Assembly (NCBI RefSeq): GCF_004197395.1
Contig: NZ_SELS01000008.1
Coordinates: 161,952-225,951 of the forward strand
DNA length: 64,000 nt
From: Paraburkholderia sp. UYCP14C
GTDB lineage: Bacteria > Pseudomonadota > Gammaproteobacteria > Burkholderiales > Burkholderiaceae
Direction: 5' to 3'
The notes below the pieces were generated by a model that searched no databases, was not told where the DNA came from, and saw nothing but the letters and a program-made list of their open reading frames with translations. Below, in pieces: positions 47,111 to 55,813 of this stretch (its first letter is position 1; each line of letters starts with the position of its first letter). Made by a program: the position numbers and the translations under genes.

Positions 47111-47548
47111 ATGTTTGGTTTCGAAAAATTTAGTGTTAGCGCGTGGACCGAAAGTGGGCTTACCACGCAACCGAAGCACATTCAAGAGACGAAGCCTAAG
47201 CGTCGCTCAGGCTCGTGGAAAATTGTTGCGTCTGTCTTGATGGCGACCGCCACGGCTACCTCAACGCTGGCTATGGCAGGCGGCAATGCTCAGGGCGGAA
47301 CTGCCGAAGATCTGCAGTTGCTCAGATCTGCCGATGCCACACAGGCAACGGGTGCACGGCGGATGGTGTCGCTGCTCACTAATGAATGGCATGCGAGCGC
47401 GAGCGATCTGCTTAAAGCCGGTATCGCGCCGACCATGTCGGATGATGTGCGAGCTCTCGCGCTCCAAGTTATTTCCGACCAGAAAAATGACGAGCACGAC
47501 GATATTGACGCGTGGGCGCGTTCCTTGGTCGAGGGCATGTTCAGCTAA
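47111..47548 (+). CDS. Hypothetical protein with membrane segment, Fic operon
   Basis: This encodes 145 residues. The first 35 residues are basic and polar (ETKPKRRSG), then a hydrophobic stretch (WKIVASVLMATATATSTLAMAG, about 35-57) could anchor the protein or act as a late signal. The remainder is helical and acidic (DEHDDIDAWARSLVEG). It ends directly against the start of the Fic gene, so translation is coupled. No family known; it may be the partner that holds the Fic protein inactive. Confidence 0.55.
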   Translation: MFGFEKFSVSAWTESGLTTQPKHIQETKPKRRSGSWKIVASVLMATATATSTLAMAGGNAQGGTAEDLQLLRSADATQATGARRMVSLLTNEWHASASDLLKAGIAPTMSDDVRALALQVISDQKNDEHDDIDAWARSLVEGMFS

Positions 47549-48184
47549 ATGCACGCATCACACACTGGCGCATGTGCCAGTTGCGCATGTAACGACTGGG
47601 ACTACGATAAGTACGACAAAGGCGCCACGGTCAAGACGCGATGTTTTGATCTTCTTGTGAATTTGCGGACGAAGCGATTGTCGCCAAGCGCGGCGGTAGA
47701 TACTCGTCCTATTCACGCGGCCATGTTCAAGAATCTGACGCACCCGGACTGCCCGTATTTCGCTGGGCAGTACCGGGGCTCACGCGACTGCCTTGTTAAC
47801 TACGAGGTGCACGTGGGCAACGCAAGCACGGAGCCCTCGTCGAATGTCGCCGTAGCAATGGCGAAACTTGCAACGCAGATTCAGGAAGACCTGACGGCAG
47901 TGCGAGCACCATCGAACTTGCCCCCTGCCGAAGCGCTCGTAAGTCGGCTAGACGTTGTCCTTGACAGGATGGTCGATTTTTTGGCGATTCACCCGTATGC
48001 CAACGGAAACGGCCACATGCAAAGATTTGTCGTCTGGTGCTTTTTTGCCGCGATGAATTTTTGGCCTAAAAAGTGGCCGATGGATGAAAGGCCGCCGAGG
48101 CCGTACGATGACTTCATCAGGCTTTATCGCCTCGGCGTAAAGGATCCACTTCGCCAATACATGCTGGGGCTCTTAAAACGCTGA
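47549..48184 (+). CDS. Fic-domain protein with variant motif
   Basis: This encodes 211 residues. The Fic motif at about 148-159 is HPYANGNGHMQR; the usual form is HPFxxGNGRxxR, so the catalytic His is kept but the first Arg, which contacts nucleotide phosphates, is His. An upstream segment (PYFAGQYRGSRDCLV, residues 69-83) is the flap region typical of Fic/DOC proteins. The N-terminus carries a cysteine cluster (C9, C12, C14, C32) that could bind zinc. Fic proteins usually transfer AMP or another nucleotide group to a protein; the substitution leaves activity uncertain. Confidence 0.82.
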   Translation: MHASHTGACASCACNDWDYDKYDKGATVKTRCFDLLVNLRTKRLSPSAAVDTRPIHAAMFKNLTHPDCPYFAGQYRGSRDCLVNYEVHVGNASTEPSSNVAVAMAKLATQIQEDLTAVRAPSNLPPAEALVSRLDVVLDRMVDFLAIHPYANGNGHMQRFVVWCFFAAMNFWPKKWPMDERPPRPYDDFIRLYRLGVKDPLRQYMLGLLKR

Positions 48185-48496
48185 CGTACCGTCGCTAGAA
48201 CAGCAGCAAGAGTCGGTCAGCATCAATTCGGAACTGCAACGGCTAACTGAAGGTTAGCTGTTGATTTCCCATCGCGTCGCGCGCAATCCGATCGCCGCGC
48301 ATTGCCGTCGCGACAGTCGGCATATCCGTCACGCACCAGTAACGTACCCCTCAGCCAGGGTCTCCTTGGCGAACTGGCACCGAAAGCGACATGTTGGCAC
48401 CTATACTCAAATCGCTTTATACAAAGGCTAGTGGCACACAATCGCTGCCTGGCACGCTACACTGCTCGCTGTACCCCTGACAGTCACTGGCACGCT
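48185..48496. other. Intergenic stretch in island
   Basis: No gene is supported. An open frame reaches back from the next gene but is not protein-like. The region probably holds that gene's promoter. Confidence 0.45.
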
Positions 48497-48745
48497 ATGA
48501 GCACCAAAGCGACTCTCGCACATCATCGTTCCGAGACTGGTGAACCATCCTGGCACTTCTATGAAGAAGTGTTCGAAGCGGGCGTGGTGTATCTGGAGCT
48601 GCAGGGTGTCAGCGTCGAACTGCACACGCGGGAGCAAGGTGGCGCGGATGTTGTGCTGCGCCTGCCGGTCGCAACGGCCAAGCAGCTCGGGTTGCATACC
48701 AGCGTATCACCCGACCGGTGGAAGAGCGCATCCGACGACAAGTGA
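48497..48745 (+). CDS. Small hypothetical protein
   Basis: This encodes 82 residues. The sequence alternates beta-type stretches (EEVFEAGVVYLELQGVSVEL, ADVVLRLPVATAKQLGLHT) and ends polar. The layout suggests a small compact domain, but no family is recognised. The ATG at 48497 is chosen by content; no good ribosome binding site is seen. A small membrane-protein gene follows after 11 bases. Confidence 0.5.
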   Translation: MSTKATLAHHRSETGEPSWHFYEEVFEAGVVYLELQGVSVELHTREQGGADVVLRLPVATAKQLGLHTSVSPDRWKSASDDK

Positions 48746-48756
48746 TAGGGGCGCCC

Positions 48757-48945
48757 ATGATCGAACGCAGGCTAATCCACCTGGCGACCGCCATTGGGGC
48801 GGCCTTGTGGCTCGTGCGTATCGCCTTTTCAAGATCGGAACGTCGCAGGCTCGATGCGGCAATACAAGCGCTTGACAGCGTGACGGCTTCCCAAGGACAC
48901 GCAGAAAAATCGCACAGAACGACATGTTCGCGCAATGCGATCTGA
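48757..48945 (+). CDS. Small protein with one membrane segment
   Basis: This encodes 62 residues with a possible membrane segment (LIHLATAIGAALWLVRIAF) followed by a basic helix (RSERRRLDAAIQALD). It lies 11 bases after the previous small gene. No family recognised, and the short length makes it tentative. Confidence 0.4.
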   Translation: MIERRLIHLATAIGAALWLVRIAFSRSERRRLDAAIQALDSVTASQGHAEKSHRTTCSRNAI

Positions 48946-49349
48946 CCGCGCCCTCTGCCGGCGAAGGGTGGCCCGCTGTGCAACCGCTCGAGCAGAAATC
49001 GGGGTGCCGTCAATAAAGGGATTTTTTCGTACGCCAGGCGCTCACGGAGTGCACCGTGAGCGTCGCTGATCGACCCATTCCCGTCGTTGAGTCAGTTTCT
49101 CCGAATGTCACAGCCTCGCTCGAAAGCGGCCCCACACCGCCGGCGTCGGACCTCGCCGGTTCATGCACCTGTATCTTTGACTGTTATCGGGGCGAGAACA
49201 AGCGCCATGCCAAACGCAGTTGCACAAGGTCTGCCGGCTATCTCGGAAATAACGCCTTGGGAATGGATCAAAAGTGGACTAATATTGGAGTAACCGTGGA
49301 CCTGCCAGAGTCCCAGCGGTCCGCCTTTACGTTACCTGATGGAGGCAGC
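48946..49349. other. Intergenic stretch in island
   Basis: An open frame runs in from 49056 to the next gene, but the portion before 49350 is not protein-like and has no ribosome binding site. Nothing else was recognised. Confidence 0.45.
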
Positions 49350-49619
49350 ATGCCTGAACTTCGACTTAACATTCCTTCAGACGTTATCTCCGCAATTAAT
49401 GATGAACTTAAGATAGCTCAAAAAAATATCACTGGTGGCACCGGAAAGGAGCTCTCGGCGACCGACATCGGTCGTGACGCCCTTGCGGTCTACAAATGGG
49501 TTGTGGATCAAACGGCGAAGGGTAAGACGGTCGTCGCTACGGATTCAAGTCTGGACACTTTTGTCCAGATTTCGACTCCGAACCTTCCTGCGCCAACGTT
49601 TCTCAAGGAGAAGGGTTAA
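49350..49619 (+). CDS. Small ribbon-helix-helix-like protein
   Basis: This encodes 89 residues: MPELRLNIPSDVISAINDEL at the N-terminus has a beta strand followed by a helix, then KELSATDIGRDALAVYKWVV as a second helix, as in RHH proteins. It may bind DNA as a small regulator. The start at 49350 is set by GGAGG at 49341-49345; the longer frame from 49056 is less likely. It ends in a 22-base direct repeat. A membrane-protein gene follows. Confidence 0.55.
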   Translation: MPELRLNIPSDVISAINDELKIAQKNITGGTGKELSATDIGRDALAVYKWVVDQTAKGKTVVATDSSLDTFVQISTPNLPAPTFLKEKG

Positions 49620-49664
49620 GGGACGAATGAATCCACGCGAGGTAAGGGACGAATGAATCCACGC
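49617..49664. repeat. 22-bp direct repeat
   Basis: TAAGGGACGAATGAATCCACGC occurs at 49617-49638 and again at 49643-49664, four bases apart. The first copy includes the stop codon of the RHH-like gene. Confidence 0.92.
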
Positions 49665-49759
49665 TGGGTTTGCGCCCTCAAGGCGAGAAATTATTACGTG
49701 ATTTCGCTCTGAGAGGTAGTAACCCAGCCTCTCTGGCTCATTCCGGATGAGGCAGACCG

Positions 49760-50209
49760 ATGGCAAATGACAAAAAGGTCGAGGTTCCGCCACCACTCGA
49801 ACCAATCGGAAGTTCCAGGGTATTTCAAGATAAGGTTAGTCCCATTGGTGAAGCTACAGGGGCCGAACCGCCATCACAAGGCCGGACCAGGGAATGGATC
49901 GCTCTTTGGCTTGTCGGGCTCCTTTGTACCATAGTGGCACTTACTTTCGTTGCGCTTTTTTTGATCGACCGTCTTCATACCGATCCCAAAGATGCTTTCC
50001 AGAATCTGAAGGGGGTTCTTGACGTGCTTGTCGGGCCCATCGTCACTCTGCTGTCCTCTGTTGTGGGATTCTACTTTGGCTCTCGAACAGCGCAATCCGC
50101 CGCCGCTATGGGAGCCGGCAAAACGAGCGGGACGGCAGACGCGGGAGGATCTGGCGGAACGAGTGGGGCGGCGGATTCGAGAGGATCCGGTGGAGCGAGT
50201 GTTACTTAG
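49760..50209 (+). CDS. Membrane protein with two transmembrane segments
   Basis: This encodes 149 residues. A proline-rich cytoplasmic N-terminus (to about 42) precedes two membrane segments: WIALWLVGLLCTIVALTFVA near 46-65 and LVGPIVTLLSSVVGFYFGSR near 90-108. A Gly/Ser/Ala-rich tail follows. The second segment with GFYFGS is frequent in small membrane proteins near defence or stress genes, but no family name is known to me. A GAGGCAG ribosome binding site precedes the ATG. The next gene encodes an OmpA-like protein, 58 bases away. Confidence 0.6.
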   Translation: MANDKKVEVPPPLEPIGSSRVFQDKVSPIGEATGAEPPSQGRTREWIALWLVGLLCTIVALTFVALFLIDRLHTDPKDAFQNLKGVLDVLVGPIVTLLSSVVGFYFGSRTAQSAAAMGAGKTSGTADAGGSGGTSGAADSRGSGGASVT

Positions 50210-50267
50210 TTGATTCCGATCTTGTTGCGCATCCTCGTCAGTCTTCAGGGCCGAGAGGGGAGTCCAT

Positions 50268-50837
50268 ATGGCGATCTTCAATGCAAACAACGTAGATGTC
50301 TATGATTCTGGCACCAAGTACCTGCCCGTGTGGACAGTTGGCGTCGTCGTGGCATCTGTCGTGGCTGCCTCGTTTTTCCTCCCCATCGATCCGCCTCGCC
50401 CTGACAATGTTGTCTATGTCGAAACAGCAAAATACTCCTCACATTATGAAATTCCTAGCGATTCCCTTTTCGATTTCGATTCGCCCATATTAAGAGACGA
50501 CGCGATACAGCTGATATCGTCTATTGCGACAAAGCTTAAAAAAACCGGGGAGCATACCTCGATTCTTGTGATTGGACACGCCGATTCAATCGGGTCTGCC
50601 GAATACAACTTGCAGCTTTCTAAGAAGCGCGCAATTGCAGTCCGTGACAAAATCATTGAGGTGGCAGGGTTCAAGAAGGAAGACGTGCAGGCCATTGGAA
50701 TCGGGGCCGACAATCCGATAACAGGCGCGGAGCAGTGCACTAGGGAATCCAATCCAGAGAAAAGGAAAGACTGCGAAAAGCCAAATCGACGCGTCGAAAT
50801 ATGGTATAGACCCCAGACCAACCAGAACCCGCCATAA
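50268..50837 (+). CDS. Membrane-anchored OmpA-like peptidoglycan-binding protein
   Basis: This encodes 189 residues. One membrane segment (VWTVGVVVASVVAASFFLPI, about 21-40) anchors a C-terminal OmpA/MotB-type domain (about 70-180) with SILVIGHADSIGSAEYNLQLS, KRAIAVRDKI and NRRVEIWY as family marks. It would be placed in the inner membrane with the domain in the periplasm, holding peptidoglycan. A GAGAGGGGAG ribosome binding site precedes the ATG. Together with the two-membrane-segment neighbour it may form a membrane complex. Confidence 0.8.
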   Translation: MAIFNANNVDVYDSGTKYLPVWTVGVVVASVVAASFFLPIDPPRPDNVVYVETAKYSSHYEIPSDSLFDFDSPILRDDAIQLISSIATKLKKTGEHTSILVIGHADSIGSAEYNLQLSKKRAIAVRDKIIEVAGFKKEDVQAIGIGADNPITGAEQCTRESNPEKRKDCEKPNRRVEIWYRPQTNQNPP

Positions 50838-51401
50838 CAGCTTGCTGTATCGGTTCGTCGCGCAGCCACGGTCAACGAATTTTAAGTGCGACAGGCGCGG
50901 CAACTGTGCTCTGCCTTGTCGTTCTCTCACCATCCCCGCCGTTGGTTCAGAGGGAAGTAATTTCTGCGACTGGCTGAAGTGATTTCAGTCTTACGCGATG
51001 TGCGGCGCACCCCCAGCAAAGGGGACGAATTGTTCCAGACAAAGGCGTCAACGGCCGGAATCGCCATTCAAATCTGAGCCGTCGTACACGGCGCTAGATA
51101 AACCAAGCAGGCTCGTCGGACGTACTACCGGCAGCTCGGCGCTTGACCAAATGGCAGTGCGTCGCGTATCGGCAGACGTCTGCCATGCGACTTGGAACGA
51201 CCATTTATGGCCGGGTTCTGCCTAATGGCGAACGCTGGCACCTGGCCGCCACCGGGCCGTCGGCGAATGCATCAAACCGACCCCAAGCAGCCGTTAGACG
51301 TGTCGATCGCCGAATGGCCGGTTAGGGATCGCAGCGGACGCATTTGCCCGGCGCTACACCTAATTCAAGAAGGGGTGCGTTGATCAACAGACGGTAGCTA
51401 G
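50838..51401. other. Intergenic stretch in island
   Basis: About 560 bases between two convergent blocks. Overlapping short frames in all phases give no recognisable protein. Nothing else was seen. Confidence 0.5.
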
Positions 51402-51764
51402 CTACTGGCTTTTCAGATACTGAACGATAGCAGCACGGTTACTGGCGTCGGGCACAGCCTCCGTCATTTTTCCTCCGGGCACATATTTCTGCGGATTTTC
51501 TAGATAGTCATTAAGCGCCTGATCATCCCACACGCCTGGCTTCCTTTTTAAAGCATTCGAATACGGATAATGCGTACTTGCGATTTTCCGGCCATATACG
51601 CCCGAAAGAGAAGGTGCCATAGAATTATTTGGAGTCGGACCACTCTGATGGCATTTTACACATTCGGCTTGAAACACGGATTTCCCATTGGTCTGGGCCG
51701 ACGTTTGAACTGGAAGAGCGCCACAAATTCCACTCGCGACGAGTAAGCTGATCAATTTTAACAT
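51402..51764 (-). CDS. Class I cytochrome c
   Basis: This encodes 120 residues. A signal peptide (1-23, ending QTSA) precedes a single haem motif CVKCH at 35-39 and a likely axial Met at 100 (GGKMTEAV), as in soluble c-type cytochromes of the c2/c-550 type (LSGVYGRKIAS, YSNALKRK). It carries electrons in the periplasm. It is the last gene of a minus-strand operon with the unknown 481-residue protein, a dihaem cytochrome and a MoaF-like protein. It may accept electrons from, or deliver them to, those proteins or the LodA-like enzyme. Confidence 0.9.
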   Translation of the reverse strand: MLKLISLLVASGICGALPVQTSAQTNGKSVFQAECVKCHQSGPTPNNSMAPSLSGVYGRKIASTHYPYSNALKRKPGVWDDQALNDYLENPQKYVPGGKMTEAVPDASNRAAIVQYLKSQ

Positions 51765-51818
51765 TATTGCCTCCTAGTTCGTCACTTGTTTGGCCTATTT
51801 GCAAAATTAAAATACGCC

Positions 51819-53264
51819 TCACTTATCTATGCCGGTATTTCCTGGCAAAAATCCGATGTTTTTAATCGTTGACATCTTCTCATCCGGGCACATTGGAATA
51901 TTTCCCTGCGGATCATAGAAAACACAATCTTGTATTTGTGCATTCTGCACAAATGTTTGATAATCAATGAGAGTTAAGCTGGCAGCTGGAGACAACGAGA
52001 AAATTACGCCCTTTTGCTGATCACTGAACACATACCAAAAATTCGCTACATCCTCGGCGGCATTCAGTGGAACGCTCCAGATGGAACTACTCGAAAAATA
52101 AGGGTCATTTTTGAATGCGGCCCGACAGCGTCCCTGGCCAGCAGCAACGAAGTTTGGTACAGGCATTGGTACGAATCCGCGGGACTTTTTATAACATCTT
52201 AATTTCCATTGGATGCCATCCCAAACGTAGTCATTTTCTGGACCAACGTGTCCCTTAGGTAGCATTTCGTCAAAGCGGCTCGTATAAGACCCCTCATCGT
52301 CGGGAGACACAAAAACGGTAACCTGCGCCCCTTTGTCCCAGTCGTACCAAAGCTGACAATACAACGGTGCCAACTCTTGTCCCATCATAATACATTCGCT
52401 ATTAACCTGGTTGGTCCACGTTGGCACGGGTATTCCATTCAAATCCGGAAGGATTCCGGGTATCAATCTTTGGATATCGCCGAACACACAACTGGTAAAC
52501 GCCTCCTGCGGCACCTCGGACATACCTTGCAAGAGGTCAACAAGTGTCAGCATCGTACTCGTCACCGAGCCGACGCTCTTCGCGCGATCACAGACTTGTA
52601 ATATTCCTGGCCAATCGGTATTGGCGTTGTTGGAGATCTCACAAAAATCAGACAGATAATAGGCGCCGAAAATCGGGATTAACGCCTCATTATCTTGCCT
52701 TGTCGTCATCACTCGCGCCAACGCGTTTGATGCGGTGTCACACCAAACCCACGTGCCCCCGGGACCATTATTCTTATCTGCCGGTGGGATCTTATTTTTA
52801 AGAACAAATGCATCCCTGCTTCGCCCAATCACGTTCCAAGAGCCTACGTGCGTAAATCCGTAATCAGCGAGGAAATTGGCTCCCGGGACAACCACCGATG
52901 TGCTGAACGGACCAAACGCATTGCTCGGCACTCCGCCGAGCTGGTCAGGTGTGGAAACCAAGCTCCACCAACTGGTTACATCGCCTTCAGTCCGAAAAAG
53001 GACGTCAAAATATTTTAAACTTTCCAGCAAAAATATCTGATATCGAATTTGGCGGTTGCTGGGATCGGTTTCTTTGTAAGTGACGTAAGCTACCGCTAAC
53101 TGATCACTTGGCTTAACTGGACCAACTTGGCCGCCAGGTGGAGTTAGCAATACCGTTGCAGTCCAGGCGTTTGCGAGCGTAGGGGGTTGCAGGCGACCGT
53201 TGGGGAACAATTTCATTCCGATTTCGGTGGGCGACGGCACAGGGATACAGGGGTTGGTATTCAT
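51819..53264 (-). CDS. Unrecognised 481-residue protein of the redox cluster
   Basis: No family is recognised. The protein is rich in Trp, Tyr and Cys and in turns, with a mostly beta pattern (AVAYVTYKETDP, QIFLLESLKYFDVLF, SVVVPGANFLADYGFTHVG), no signal peptide and no membrane segment. Eleven or so cysteines, several late in the sequence, could form disulfides. A GGGAGAGGA ribosome binding site fixes the ATG at 53264. It is sandwiched between two cytochrome genes on the same strand, spaced 54 and 133 bases, so it very likely works with them. The G+C content is below that of the backbone. Confidence 0.6.
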   Translation of the reverse strand: MNTNPCIPVPSPTEIGMKLFPNGRLQPPTLANAWTATVLLTPPGGQVGPVKPSDQLAVAYVTYKETDPSNRQIRYQIFLLESLKYFDVLFRTEGDVTSWWSLVSTPDQLGGVPSNAFGPFSTSVVVPGANFLADYGFTHVGSWNVIGRSRDAFVLKNKIPPADKNNGPGGTWVWCDTASNALARVMTTRQDNEALIPIFGAYYLSDFCEISNNANTDWPGILQVCDRAKSVGSVTSTMLTLVDLLQGMSEVPQEAFTSCVFGDIQRLIPGILPDLNGIPVPTWTNQVNSECIMMGQELAPLYCQLWYDWDKGAQVTVFVSPDDEGSYTSRFDEMLPKGHVGPENDYVWDGIQWKLRCYKKSRGFVPMPVPNFVAAGQGRCRAAFKNDPYFSSSSIWSVPLNAAEDVANFWYVFSDQQKGVIFSLSPAASLTLIDYQTFVQNAQIQDCVFYDPQGNIPMCPDEKMSTIKNIGFLPGNTGIDK

Positions 53265-53397
53265 TTCCTCTCCCAAAATATTCTTTATTCAACTGCCGCT
53301 CTCAACGGCATCCTTACAACGTGTCGCGAAAAAGCGGCCCCTTAGCGAATCTGAAAACAAAGAGTAGCGCAGGAAAAGCTACGGCATCTATGTTGCG

Positions 53398-54573
53398 TCA
53401 CTTGGAAGGTACAGCAATAATCCCCCAAATAAAATCATTTTGAACATATTCACCGGGAACTAGTATCTTTGAATCGATGGGCCCAACAGGATATTTCTTC
53501 GGATCAAGCACGATCTGATCAAGCCCGTGGTTACCGTCTTTATCAAAGGAGGCGTACGCATGGCAACTAATGCAAGATGATCGAAGGATCGGTACATTCG
53601 CTGTGATTCGCTCGATGACGGAGTTCCCAAGTATCGTCGGCGTGCTGCTGTTTGCTTCTATGTAGTCTGTCTGAGAGCCTTTCAGACAATAATTTTGCCA
53701 GACCGGGTCAATAGCTGCATTTTTAAACATGGCCAAGAGGGATTCGGATTTCTTACAATCGCCGTAGTTCTGGTTGGCAAGACCATTCGGAGGTGTATTC
53801 GATGACACGGCGCCAAACGAGTCGTGACAACCGGTATCATCGCATCTCCCGGGGTTCATTTTGTTTTCGAAATCAGACCAAACCCACTGTTTTATTTGCT
53901 TAGTACTAAAATGAAACGAAAGGAGGGCAAAGTCCGCATTAGTCTTTCCATCTGTCGCGGTGTTTACGTAAAAATTATGACGAATATCGGCTTCGGTCAG
54001 AGTGAGGCCTTCCGTTTTTTTAAGCCACGCAATTAGGTCTGCAACCTTCATCCAATCCCCCTTGAACTCAACAGCGTCTGTTGGCAGGTTAACTGCCAAC
54101 TTATTTGCATAAGCTGTCGCTAGCCCTTGCGCGTTGTATAGATTGTTCGAAACTATATATTGATATGAGGCCCAATTCCGACGCACTTCTTCCCCGATGC
54201 ATACGTTCGCCGGCAAGCCGAGCTTCGGATCTGTATTTGACGGAGGATTGCATTCCGAAGGAGAGATGATTAACGGTTTTTGTACGGCGATCCGATGAGC
54301 GGTTCCCAACAAGCTGGCTTGAAGTCTCTTGGGAGTTCCGGGTGCGGGCCAGCGGGGGGGTGACGTGTGATAAATGTCGTTATCAGAAGCCCATGTCTCG
54401 AACTCAACTTGAGACGAATTTGGGTTCCCTGACGGAGCAGTGACTTGCACGAAGGTTTGCCAAGCAAGTTGGTCGGACGATTGCCCCCATGGCAGTATGG
54501 TTCCTTGGCAATAGGCAAACGGGATCTGCAGGCATAGGGCCCCTGCACCTATAAGCAACAGAATTCTTTTCAT
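53398..54573 (-). CDS. Secreted dihaem cytochrome with a CX4CH site
   Basis: This encodes 391 residues. A signal peptide (1-22, ending AYCQ) shows export. One canonical haem site CISCH lies at 334-338. A second, CDDTGCH at 244-250, has four residues between the cysteines, a rare but known haem-attachment spacing. The rest (WQTFVQVTAPSGNPNSSQVEFETW) resembles a group of large cytochrome-like proteins of unknown role. It is in an operon between the MoaF-like gene (48 bases upstream) and the unknown 481-residue protein. Confidence 0.75.
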   Translation of the reverse strand: MKRILLLIGAGALCLQIPFAYCQGTILPWGQSSDQLAWQTFVQVTAPSGNPNSSQVEFETWASDNDIYHTSPPRWPAPGTPKRLQASLLGTAHRIAVQKPLIISPSECNPPSNTDPKLGLPANVCIGEEVRRNWASYQYIVSNNLYNAQGLATAYANKLAVNLPTDAVEFKGDWMKVADLIAWLKKTEGLTLTEADIRHNFYVNTATDGKTNADFALLSFHFSTKQIKQWVWSDFENKMNPGRCDDTGCHDSFGAVSSNTPPNGLANQNYGDCKKSESLLAMFKNAAIDPVWQNYCLKGSQTDYIEANSSTPTILGNSVIERITANVPILRSSCISCHAYASFDKDGNHGLDQIVLDPKKYPVGPIDSKILVPGEYVQNDFIWGIIAVPSK

Positions 54574-54621
54574 TGTCGGCTCCGCAGGCCACGAACATGG
54601 CGGGATCGTTCACTCAAAAAC

Positions 54622-55188
54622 CTAGGCTTGGCAACCTTCAGCTATCCACTGGTTAAACAGCTCGATTTGTTGTGGAGGCCACGGCGCGTCGGGTGGCATT
54701 TCGCCAGAAGATAGTTTTGCGTAAACTTTCTTGGCATGGTCTGGATTGCACATCCACGATGAGTCGCTAAGTGGAACACCTCGGCGGGTCATGCACTGTA
54801 TATCAGTATTTCTAAAGAGTGGGAGAATGTCTTTGCTGTAAGTCAAGACGACATTTTGAGCGAAAGCGGAACCGGCTGATTCAGTAAAGGTGCCGTTAAA
54901 TTGGTTGAAAGACAAATCAGGATTTGTAATGTTTGTTATAATCGTGCTATTTTTAAAATCCTCGACGTGAACGACTGTGGTTTTGTCGGCCTCCTGCCAT
55001 GTGACTAGAAAAAGGAGGTCTCCAATTGGTATGACCCGAATGTCTACGGTTTCTGACTGACCACGCTCGCCGTCCGAAAGAATATCGGTGTAAGTAAGAG
55101 AACTTGCTGAAGTGAAAAACAATTCTACTCGAAACGCACCGAAATCTACCAAATAACGATGCCCTGCCGCAGGAAAGGCTGTGTTCAT
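54622..55188 (-). CDS. MoaF-like domain with haem-less cytochrome-type tail
   Basis: This encodes 188 residues. Residues 8-105 have the calycin-type pattern of MoaF-like domains: HRYLVDFGAFRVELFFTSAS, FLVTWQEADKTTVVHVEDF and TIITNITNPDLSFNQFNGTF. Residues 115-188 look like the end of a cytochrome-like module (SKDILPLFRNTDIQCM, KLSSGEMPPD, FNQWIAEGC) but CXXCH is missing, so no haem is expected. There is no signal peptide. A strong AGGAG ribosome binding site fixes the start at 55188. It is the first gene of the operon. Confidence 0.75.
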   Translation of the reverse strand: MNTAFPAAGHRYLVDFGAFRVELFFTSASSLTYTDILSDGERGQSETVDIRVIPIGDLLFLVTWQEADKTTVVHVEDFKNSTIITNITNPDLSFNQFNGTFTESAGSAFAQNVVLTYSKDILPLFRNTDIQCMTRRGVPLSDSSWMCNPDHAKKVYAKLSSGEMPPDAPWPPQQIELFNQWIAEGCQA

Positions 55189-55813
55189 TCGACCGCTCCT
55201 TTTTTGCTTTTTATTGAGAACCACAGATCGACCTGGACTCGAAGCCCAAGTTTGATGAAACGAATTTTCCTACGCTAACTCTAGCTTCGGGCGGATCACG
55301 CTGATGGATCTAAAGCGCCAGCGTCCGAGCCCTCTAATCCCGCAGCGGCACATTTCGATGGAGTATAGGTAAACGTTAACGGTGTGCAAACTAGCAATCC
55401 GTCGCGTTGCCGACTTTTATCCAAGCCCGCGCCCGCGCGCAGTTGGCTCCAGAGGAGCGGTGGAGTCTCGCGAGGCCGTTGTTTAGTCGGGTAGCAATGT
55501 TGTGTGCGCTTCCGCACAGTCCGATTTACGATGTGCTTTCGTTTCTGTCCGGCTCAACTACGATTCAACAACCCGATCTTTCCCGCACGCTCCCAATTTG
55601 AACAATAAACATGGGCGATCAAGCATATTCCTGAGCAGCACGAGATCCCACCCTCTCATGCGGCGGCTTTTCCGTTATGTTGGAGTACCAGTCTCAACAA
55701 TTCCGTAGTCGTGCAGTTGATCGAACAGGACGGAAGAGGTCTGGAGCGATAGATTTTCTCGATACGTATTGCGCCGAGCGTACATAGCTAATCACAGCCA
55801 AAGGGAAATCAGA
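55189..55813. other. Divergent intergenic region of the redox cluster
   Basis: About 620 bases between the MoaF-like gene and the divergent barrel-protein gene. Both promoters should be here. No gene, hairpin or clear operator was recognised. Confidence 0.5.

Noticed and set aside
46488-47548. Classic FicTA antitoxin in the two genes before the Fic gene
   Set aside because: No clear (S/T)xxxE(G/N) inhibitory helix was found; their role is left open.
50998-51225. Possible small gene in the gap before the cytochrome operon
   Set aside because: Overlapping frames in all phases, Arg/Ser-rich translation and no ribosome binding site.
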